NCBI GenBank assembly: GCA_002507425.1
Contig: DAZU01000085.1
Span: forward strand, 1 to 19,719
DNA length: 19,719 bases
Reading direction: 5' to 3'
From: Euryarchaeota archaeon UBA53
Lineage (GTDB): Archaea; Thermoplasmatota; Poseidoniia; Poseidoniales; Poseidoniaceae
Both the position numbers and the translations under genes were made by a program. The notes under the pieces are model-generated. The model saw only the letters and a program-made list of their open reading frames with translations, ran no database searches and was not told the origin of the DNA. How positions within the stretch are numbered: the stretch's first letter is position 1; each line of letters starts with the position of its first letter. Shown here piece after piece: positions 17,201 to 19,719 of this stretch.

Positions 17201-17351
17201 TAGTTGTTTTATGGATTCTAAACTCCTCTTCAAGCACTGTCTCTTCCCAATTGGGGACAGCTTGTGGCACAGATAAATCTGCGAATAAAAACATAATTAC
17301 CATCAGCAAGGCACTAGCAATTTTGCGACTGTTACGGGTGTTAATTGACAT
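8277..17351 (-). CDS. Giant (3024 aa) membrane-anchored surface protein with DNRLRE/FN3 units and Ig-like stalk
   Basis: The 9-kb gene encodes a signal peptide (about 1-31), then about seven units of a DNRLRE (CBM96/disaggregatase-repeat-like) beta-sandwich, starting near residues 46, 376, 711, 1041, 1366, 1706 and 2010. Marks of these are D[TS][YWF]..SG..N.N, W.....TW...DG and a final RP.[LIV].. strand. The units are separated by fibronectin-III-like domains (P..P..G..., TP.L.W, Y.WRVRA...G.WS). About eight Ig-like domains span about 2185-2905. One membrane helix lies at about 2915-2940, followed by an Asp/Tyr tract (about 2947-2961), a Pro/Gly/Ser linker and a Trp-rich end (about 2989-3024). 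Sequons N-x-S/T are frequent in the ectodomain, fitting archaeal N-glycosylation. DNRLRE domains include alginate-binding modules, so binding of algal or particle polysaccharide, or cell-cell adhesion, is the best guess. The ATG at 17351 has a TATA-like box about 31 nt upstream; GGTGA lies 9 nt before it. No catalytic motif is seen. Confidence 0.9.
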   Translation of the reverse strand: MSINTRNSRKIASALLMVIMFLFADLSVPQAVPNWEETVLEEEFRIHKTTTAMTLLNDTAIDSYSPNTNLGSNETSDIGQTMAGESRILLSFNNTVPSGDMVTSATLNLTCEIDPLEIDNINIYTARLKKSWNEGGATWTGPDNGMFWDMDGADDVNDRGSWEPPFYGYDSNTFQLNITAIAQEAVINNRSNFNIIVAATGTPYSCHMSESLSVNDRPTLAITHQSGNHTNGGSLSPNFVEDGAALMDETEFVLTADTNPDITWDSFTGNNAQVQLSLSSDFKDENDDAWYYNSDDNSSLFTINSTAGSITIPSQHSLDNGTTIHYRIRSIDSTHTIGQWSLGYFHLPYHQVTLSDGYGQISIDFNDLGLSENTFEDTFVDSNGNARNTNMGNSENITIGSSSNSNQYGLMRINLDDIGLHSNSSIISANLVMTRSAYSGSADVSFHIMNGEDWEESTVTWRKYDGINDWADGGRIPSMSVGEFPGDQTSSSIDVNITAAIQYWNDQSNSATQPATLSSKYLDLMMVASTFGQDVTSSQFVNVCSNEATSCDKPKLEITYDWGSNGPPTIPTHTSPVDGHPSWNLSGHNLSANTMPTLSWDGSIAWSGNMLLQLSTDSEFRNVVHSFNTASATEFSETDGNWSISASDALDEGVMYHWRLAQVDSSSHHHSWWSTSSFLVSNLESEYLQNDDHRLRLSHGNATTAGDAPNCMDTYIDSGTPNSNYNEEEDMQVSYNTFPSETSILMGCDIESHLLPDGYAVKTATLKMRLADYPSGTPTVGVWESRQNNWTEEKATWSSYDGVNSWGTSGAKGWERGGLLDSESLGNSYSAGDWVEFDVTLAVQNAMREDRAVDFIIGVVGVGSGADRNALFYPNNVNSANRPEVSFVYVPGSDAIPSEPVLVAPLNGSWSVETGINPSPVDTPQLTWSYSAANTGVGGWSVEMDTTKLFNSPDLIMATSWTNSGFNVTGMTFNVSDSLDLGNTWYWRVRATSTTNQIGNWSNTFHFLLPDLTTWSIDNDSAAVELHHREAMPDLNIPNFIDTWVADSGQAATNDQSTSATFRVGTSSTGQNATSLMKIPLTELPNPQNAHISKATLNLYAQFGSDTNNAVSVHRSLVQWNTNATGTTYDGINNWSSLGAMSASDRGEISDIKPGASADWMDFDITEIIQQTLANGDSHALLTLSGSIGEGQTIFTSTSGNSNERPWVNLTWSTGAASNPEVSGTNTNPGLDEIIWNTSTHALLPGSTPMFKWSHPNNSNVDDWRIIIWNDYSDERQGWTVFDSRDSLEGWNLTNQTWTSPTNLSSGDSYKWFVQPITDDIIGARSNGTLFHIPSLTGQMINSTDAKISLQEGQIVEGLDYPTIFTDTYLDSGSSNSAYEDEPRIIMGRSNLSSSLNYETVSLIKVDWSSIPIPGIHEFTQAKLELSKISGGELNQETVRIAVCEVVKQWNQSATYNSPYGNSTNWSPRDGVCDVPFEIVYASYQDSTIEFDITYAVQRAHAYGADKMDLGFAIIDDTTDEWHFASSNYEDDESKRPEIELSWRTGVQWLPSAANNLAPLDGSTIWNESASRPRGAEINTLNWSSLDTNQTKWVMQISNSETFTSENETIILDFSNNTTFEDYGTWNPANLSYTLDNLTSGDYWVYWRVRAEQDHRLGEWSVVHSYRVPGIIGSDDGNGNQSVTLYEGSVFDETGSLPGVPDATIDSNRANTKLGNNGRLDLGISASGSGESKIILTFDLDELPFPSTMTPTSALLSLYRYNVSGTSSLTVSAHACDTFDENNVTWNSSPVCSSNEVTRSTMLVLPENGFLIWDITSLAQSNVADGNNTLTVMLKSVGNPTSGHSFYDNTASESLRPRLILDYVDNVDGVIPPAQPVLTYPSDGAILYNTSSWELESLDKPQLNWNNVTNATGYVVTIATTDGQLKYKSWIDSEISGTTFTFSQDLVAGEVYSWWVQAINESIPGPSSSRRAFAIGSPVNNTYNSDHTWTYTFQTGNEVETLGHTNIRDSYIGSGLPDTNHGGDSLNVGLNCEGPNTECRTIISLDNDQIPLPMSARVHSASLNLQVEMPPPVPMTLSVHRLITGAWSQSASTWNSSESGIPWSAAGLTAGIEYDAIPISSITVQPGDTEVWLDIGHRGMTIDGDHGWIIIPAPASGVNAAHVEFYSSEDSIQYRPMILINYTDVNSVSVSPVSSNTDADTQIQFSHILTNAVGGSISENVTWSSSDGTIDSSGLFTPEFVGTHNITACFGVICDIQTVTVTPGLPTTLVVEDVQETITADESFTIYASVEDQHGNTVPGMTITYTPSNGSMIGTTFYPHRSGSQSVSVEWMGQVVTVNVEVVGGLPVSYRTTGCEDIVKAGNTCELVWTLHDQYGNELDVSVGGGITWSAGGGIFTEANGTYFAVTVGNHNITMQSTSGITHTIQIQVSHGAIASLEIAASATSVTADDIVWLNTTRIDIMGNRLGVLIPLENWTISDGMITEGQPAEWHAQYRGIKTLTAIYAGTESSATIQVTEGAITGLVLMIDSEDSTGSLQEITADDEIEIKVKAVDSDGNPWTENVAWSVEHILYNDQSVLQEMTYGSTTMFVPVYASDSLYTLRASYSDENLSSPIEVTLSISVDHGELVSVSLIQPANLIQNIDADDDITFIPLLNDSDGNIIDSSIVTYTLVDLDIGGDANITSMVNDNLGVWEATKVGNYTITAWAISESGYNISETVQITVTHGISVSLDIEVPANTAKAGDTYAIGITGTDADGNTFAESVIWTENNKPVPVSTIRPIGDSDGQYSWNATTAGDYTFNFRAPSGVQNQWDIKVIPDQRVDRIELTILKDSVLQLESFDIEVRTFDAWDNQIPVPPNVQIELTGRMTADSGDNGNWTITTLDDEKQTVTVKVGDVSVSGTIVVEGTFMGFFEAGGVLYYAGGVLAILIVLVLLVVIVMVLRSGDSEYDDDDDYDDDDDDVPSTRSASGPGPSGPPLQNEAPGQPDWAVEYRIDDQDGTAWAEAEDGTWYYWDNDRSEWEPWE
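8468..8512 (-). repeat. Asp-codon simple-sequence tract in the cytoplasmic tail
   Basis: A run of GAT/GAC codons just after the membrane span encodes about 13 acidic residues broken by one Tyr and one Val-Pro turn. The DNA is a near-perfect trinucleotide repeat (ATC/GTC on the plus strand), prone to slippage in multiples of three, so tail length may vary between strains without breaking the frame. Confidence 0.7.
8640..10810 (-). repeat. Array of about eight Ig-like domain repeats (stalk of the giant protein)
   Basis: Eight consecutive segments of about 85-105 residues share the pattern of a valine-rich first strand, T/SADD or KAGD, D..GN, W or Y in the middle, G.. near the end and a closing V..G at the boundary. 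They diverge at DNA level, so this is an old protein-level tandem array. The neighbouring 865-residue protein carries an equivalent array of eight. Confidence 0.75.
10806..17215 (-). repeat. Tandem array of about seven DNRLRE + FN3-like units (period about 330 aa)
   Basis: The head of the giant protein is built from units of about 300-340 residues, each a DNRLRE domain of about 160-185 aa followed by a FN3-like domain. Repeated landmarks include DT[YW][IVL].SG.., the TW..YDG.N.W stretch, RP.[VIL].., and an [YF].WR.R....G.WS strand before each new unit. Most units are diverged, but a 19-nt identity (12399-12417 and 14379-14397) covers the same strand of two FN3-like domains. Confidence 0.75.
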
Positions 17352-17353
17352 GC

Positions 17354-17440
17354 GACTCGTTCACCCACTGTAGGAGCCAGTATAGTTTCCTTTCGGCTGG
17401 CCACCCGTAGGGTGGCCGAGTCAATATACTGATATTTTAT
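17354..17440. promoter_or_regulatory. Divergent promoter region with nested inverted repeats
   Basis: This 118-nt gap (17352-17469) serves the giant surface gene (minus) and rfcS (plus). CAGTATA (17378-17384) and TATACTG (17425-17431) are inverted copies, each pointing its TATACTG towards its own gene. GACTCG (17354-17359) pairs with CGAGTC (17417-17422). Between the boxes lies a perfect 8-bp stem with a GTA loop, GGCCACCC/GGGTGGCC (17399-17417). On the minus strand AGGAAA precedes CTATACTGG, a good BRE/TATA about 31 nt from the ATG at 17351. On the plus strand ATATTTTAT (17432-17440) also suits rfcS. The central hairpin could be a regulator site or part of a short RNA. Read from sequence only. 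Confidence 0.55.
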
Positions 17441-17484
17441 CCAAAGCGAAGGTTCAAGTTGGTCCTATTGTGACACCAACTCAT

Positions 17485-18438
17485 ATGAGCGAATTATGGG
17501 TTGAGAGGCATCGCCCTAAGACCGTAAAAGACATTCGAGGACAGTCCTCAGTAGTCCAGAGATTGATTTCTTACGCAGATGTTTCCGATTTCCCTCATCT
17601 CCTTTTTGCAGGCCCTCCCGGGACGGGAAAAACAACCGCTGCAATGGCATTGACAAGGGATATTTATGGAGACGAGTTTCGAAATAACCTTTTAGAAATG
17701 AATGCCAGTGATGAGAGAAAATTAGAGAGTATACGAACAAAGGTCAAACAGTTTGCGAGAACTGCGCCATATGGAAGCGCTAAATTTAAAATTATATTTC
17801 TTGATGAGGCGGATGCATTGACTCACGATGCGCAAGGAGCACTCAGAAGGATAATGGAACAATATGCACAAACTTGTAGATTCATTCTCTCCTGCAACTA
17901 TTCTAGCAAAATCATTGAGCCAATTCAGAGCAGATGTGCCGTTTTCAGATTTCGTCCTCTACCTGATGCAGAGGTTTTAGATCAAATAAAATCTGTTGCA
18001 TCAATTGAAAAAATCGAGTTAGAAGATGAAGCAGCAGAAGCCCTTGTTCGAATATCGCAGGGAGATTTGCGGAAAGCTATAACTGCACTTCAAGTTGCTG
18101 CTGCTTTAGACTCAAATGTCTCTCGCAAGTTGATTTATGAAACGAGCGCAACAGCTCCTCCTGAAACTCTACACCAATATCTCATGGCATGTAGGCAGGA
18201 CGGATTTCACTCTGCTCGTAGGCGGTTGAGAGAGATATTGGACAGATATGGTTTGGCAGGGACCGACTTCGTGAACCAGTTACATAGGGAGTTATATGGT
18301 GCAGATTTTCTTTCTGAATTACAGAAATTAGAATTAACTGAGTTAATGGCAGAGATTGATTTTAGACTAGTTGAGGGAGGAGGGGAATCGATACAACTTG
18401 ACGCGCTCACAGCTAGATTATCTAGGTTACTCAGTTGA
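17485..18438 (+). CDS. rfcS: Replication factor C small subunit (clamp loader ATPase)
   Basis: This is the AAA+ small subunit of the archaeal clamp loader, which with the large subunit opens the PCNA ring and places it on primed DNA. From the ATG at 17485 it is 317 residues, the usual size. The start MSELWVERHRPK matches the family start; an in-frame GTG at 17470 would add five residues and cannot be excluded, since the TATA-like ATATTTTAT at 17432-17440 suits a transcript starting near 17463. Visible motifs are Walker A GPPGTGKT (43-50), EMNASDERK (71-79), Walker B FLDEAD (105-110), sensor 1 LSCNY (135-139), the SRC arginine-finger motif (149-151), and the sensor-2 region GDLRKAI. The C-terminal collar domain is complete. 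All key residues are present. The stop overlaps the convergent membrane-protein gene by 12 nt. Confidence 0.97.
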   Translation: MSELWVERHRPKTVKDIRGQSSVVQRLISYADVSDFPHLLFAGPPGTGKTTAAMALTRDIYGDEFRNNLLEMNASDERKLESIRTKVKQFARTAPYGSAKFKIIFLDEADALTHDAQGALRRIMEQYAQTCRFILSCNYSSKIIEPIQSRCAVFRFRPLPDAEVLDQIKSVASIEKIELEDEAAEALVRISQGDLRKAITALQVAAALDSNVSRKLIYETSATAPPETLHQYLMACRQDGFHSARRRLREILDRYGLAGTDFVNQLHRELYGADFLSELQKLELTELMAEIDFRLVEGGGESIQLDALTARLSRLLS

Positions 18439-19275
18439 TTCAACAACCATTTCCTCCACAACTAATTTCATTTTAACTGTCCTAGTGTTCTCCCACGGGT
18501 CTCCGTCTTCTGTAACTTTTATGATAATTTCATAATCACCCACAGGCAAATCCTCCCTAATTTTTATTGCAACTGGATAATCAATATCCTTGTGCTCTCT
18601 AACACTATCCAAAGCTTCGGGATCTATGTCTTCAACACTCGAAAATGAGTTGTTTATCTCTTCTCCGTCGAATGTAATCTTGTATTCTGAGTCTTTTGCA
18701 TCATAATTATCACTAAAAGCAAGAACTACGAAATAAGTCCCTTCATAACCTTCTGTAAGAGTTACGGCTCCTTTACTTGATTTGGTAAAGTCGTATGTTG
18801 AATTATCCTCAGAGATCATCCCCCAGCCGTCATCAACTTGTGGAGCGACTATGTCCGCAAAAGGAGCATTTGTCAATAAAAAGGTGATTGCAAGCCATGT
18901 AAATATGTGCAAAAACGAGGCCTTGAACCAAGTCCCTTTGGTGTAATGTTCAACGAATTTCTCAGACAAAATAGCTCGATGAATAGATGGAAGTAAAAAT
19001 ATGCATAACATTGGAACAAACCAAAGCATGTCCTTGTTATTTTGTGCATTAGGCATAGCAAGATATCGCATTACAAGAGATACTGTAACAGCAAATGAGA
19101 TTACAAGCCACATCGAAACTGTATCAGCCTTTTCTTTTTTTACATGTTTAACAGGGTCAAATGATTCAATTCCCATGTCGGCACCCGAGCGATTCTTTTT
19201 TCGCTCTTTGTCATCTTTACTACGGTTCCGCCTATCACCTGCGGCGGCGGCCATAGCAGTGTTGATGTCTACCAT
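18427..19275 (-). CDS. Three-span membrane protein with a beta-rich exposed domain, unknown function
   Basis: I do not recognise the family. The 282-residue protein has a basic, Ala-rich, low-complexity N-terminus (RRNRSKDDKERKKNRS, about 15-30), three likely membrane spans (about 54-74, 82-103 and 116-138) and an acidic C-terminal region of about 140 residues. That region looks like an Ig/CARDB-like beta sandwich: alternating strands such as GTYFVVLAF, YPVAIKI, LPVGDYEIIIKV and TVKMKLVVEE. The positive N-terminus and span count put the N-terminus inside and the beta domain outside. The ATG at 19275 is preferred to the adjacent in-frame TTG at 19278; no Shine-Dalgarno site is visible, and an AT-rich stretch near 19325-19333 is a possible TATA region. 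It is convergent with rfcS, with a 12-nt overlap of 3' ends, so the two are separately transcribed. Confidence 0.75.
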   Translation of the reverse strand: MVDINTAMAAAAGDRRNRSKDDKERKKNRSGADMGIESFDPVKHVKKEKADTVSMWLVISFAVTVSLVMRYLAMPNAQNNKDMLWFVPMLCIFLLPSIHRAILSEKFVEHYTKGTWFKASFLHIFTWLAITFLLTNAPFADIVAPQVDDGWGMISEDNSTYDFTKSSKGAVTLTEGYEGTYFVVLAFSDNYDAKDSEYKITFDGEEINNSFSSVEDIDPEALDSVREHKDIDYPVAIKIREDLPVGDYEIIIKVTEDGDPWENTRTVKMKLVVEEMVVESTE

Positions 19276-19416
19276 CAATTATCCGGGGAACAACAAGTGC
19301 ATGAAGGCTGTGGTCATTTTACTGATATTTTTGTTTGATTGAGTTGTTTAGTTTTTACGATATTATTTTTTTCATCCGCATCCTTCAAAGAGGTGAGCAC
19401 AGTGGGAGAAATGCTT

Positions 19417-19548
19417 GCCGGGGTGGCGTAGTTGGTAGCGCGTCGGACTCATAGGGCAGTTCAAACGAACTAATTGTGACGTACCAAGGCCCCTTCACGT
19501 GTCTGAGACATCCGAAGGTCGCGGGTTCAAGCCCCGCTCCCGGCACCA
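19417..19548 (+). tRNA. Elongator tRNA-Met (CAT) with intron and encoded CCA
   Basis: The acceptor stem GCCGGGG (19417-19423) pairs with TCCCGGC (19538-19544, one G-U). The D arm is GCGT...GCGC, the anticodon stem is TCGGA (19443-19447) with TCCGA (19511-19515), the anticodon CAT is at 19450-19452, the variable region AGGTC follows, and the T arm is GCGGG TTCAAGC CCCGC. The discriminator A and CCA are encoded (19545-19548). The G1-C72 pair and the lack of the GGG/CCC anticodon-stem triplet exclude the initiator; the body is like elongator Met rather than the Ile (CAU, agmatidine) isoacceptor, though the latter is not formally excluded. The intron lies at 19454-19509. Confidence 0.95.
19454..19509 (+). 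other. 56-nt archaeal tRNA intron with bulge-helix-bulge
   Basis: The intron falls between positions 37 and 38. CTCA (19448-19451) pairs with TGAG (19504-19507), giving the 4-bp central helix, flanked by the 3-nt bulges TAG (19452-19454) and ACA (19508-19510). Outer and inner helices are TCGGA/TCCGA and GGCA/TGTC (19455-19458 with 19500-19503). Cutting after the second base of each bulge gives the exact 5' and 3' exons, the canonical substrate of the archaeal splicing endonuclease. The intron also holds a hairpin AGTTC-AAAC-GAACT. Confidence 0.9.
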
Positions 19549-19591
19549 AAGACCAGCGTAAATCAGATTTCTAGGTGTTAGATTTCAAACA

Positions 19592-19604
19592 AGACAATAT
19601 AACC
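19592..19604 (+). promoter_or_regulatory. Probable TATA box of the last gene
   Basis: AATATAAC at about 19596-19603 follows a purine-rich AAGAC stretch. Its centre is about 35 nt from the ATG at 19634, giving a predicted leader of under 10 nt, consistent with near-leaderless transcription as at panB. Confidence 0.4.
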
Positions 19605-19633
19605 TTGGCCAAACAGAACTAATTGGTATACCT

Positions 19634-19719
19634 ATGAAAAAATTGTTTGATGGGTTGACAACATTTAGTTCAGAAAAGCCAAAAACTTCTCTTGGAATTA
19701 TGTTATTATTCATAATTGC
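19634..19719 (+). CDS. Start of a membrane-protein gene, cut by the window edge
   Basis: ATG opens a frame of 28 codons that runs off the window: a short basic and polar N-terminus (KKLFDGLTTFSSEKPKTS) followed by the start of a hydrophobic helix (LGIMLLFII). This layout, a first span after a ...KPK turn, is seen in RND/MMPL-type transporters and in many other inner-membrane proteins, so the family is not decided. A TATA-like box lies about 35 nt upstream and there is no Shine-Dalgarno site. No other frame competes here. Confidence 0.55.
   Translation, partial: MKKLFDGLTTFSSEKPKTSLGIMLLFII

Noticed and set aside
10806..17215. CRISPR or DNA satellite array suggested by the periodic structure
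   Set aside because: The period is about 1 kb, repeats are protein-level and diverged, and the reading frame is open throughout; this is a modular protein.
19355..19372. T-rich stretch before the tRNA as a terminator or TATA box for the tRNA
   Set aside because: No plus-strand gene ends nearby, and it is 45-60 nt from the mature tRNA start, so neither role can be supported over chance AT richness.
19480..19508. Possible box C/D guide RNA in the tRNA intron (CTGA near 19503 as D box, GTGACGT near 19487 as C box)
   Set aside because: The C-box candidate departs from the consensus in its second half, and the CTGA is fully explained by the splice-motif helix.
19634..19719. Firm assignment of the last partial gene to the RND/MMPL transporter family
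   Set aside because: Only 28 residues are visible and they contain just the start of one hydrophobic helix; the layout is not specific.

Overview
The window looks like a chromosomal segment of a marine planktonic euryarchaeon, most likely Marine Group II (Poseidoniales) or a close Thermoplasmatota relative. Supporting this are an archaeal replication factor C small subunit, a CCA-encoding elongator tRNA-Met interrupted at position 37/38 by an intron with a textbook bulge-helix-bulge motif, archaeal TATA boxes about 27-31 nt upstream of several start codons, and very large secreted, membrane-anchored Ig/DNRLRE surface proteins. The genus-level placement is inference; the archaeal assignment is firm.

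Positions 1-5607 hold a catabolic block. The window opens inside an aldehyde dehydrogenase of the 2-aminomuconate/2-hydroxymuconate 6-semialdehyde type (amnC-like), followed by panB (ketopantoate hydroxymethyltransferase). A small membrane protein lies on the opposite strand. Then come amnB, the catalytic subunit of a 2-aminophenol 1,6-dioxygenase-type LigB extradiol enzyme, and a single gene joining the non-catalytic amnA subunit to a RidA-family 2-aminomuconate deaminase (amnD-like). An APC-family amino-acid permease closes the block. Together these genes give ring cleavage of an aminophenol-type substrate, oxidation of the semialdehyde, deamination of 2-aminomuconate and possibly substrate import. 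This is the meta-cleavage chemistry known from bacteria and from the lower kynurenine route. The AmnA-AmnD fusion is the most distinctive point.

Positions 5628-17351 hold two minus-strand genes in one likely operon, read from right to left. The first encodes a 3024-residue surface protein with a signal peptide, about seven units of DNRLRE domain plus fibronectin-III-like domain (period about 330 aa), about eight Ig-like domains, one membrane span, a poly-Asp tail and a Trp-rich C-terminal motif. The second encodes an 865-residue protein with the same stalk, anchor and tail but no DNRLRE head, apparently a paralogue of the C-terminal third of the first.

Positions 17352-19719 hold a divergent promoter region with nested inverted repeats, rfcS, a convergent three-span membrane protein, the intron-containing tRNA-Met, and the start of a truncated membrane-protein gene. 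Translation initiation is mixed: panB and the giant gene look leaderless or nearly so, while the permease and the 865-residue gene carry strong Shine-Dalgarno sequences.
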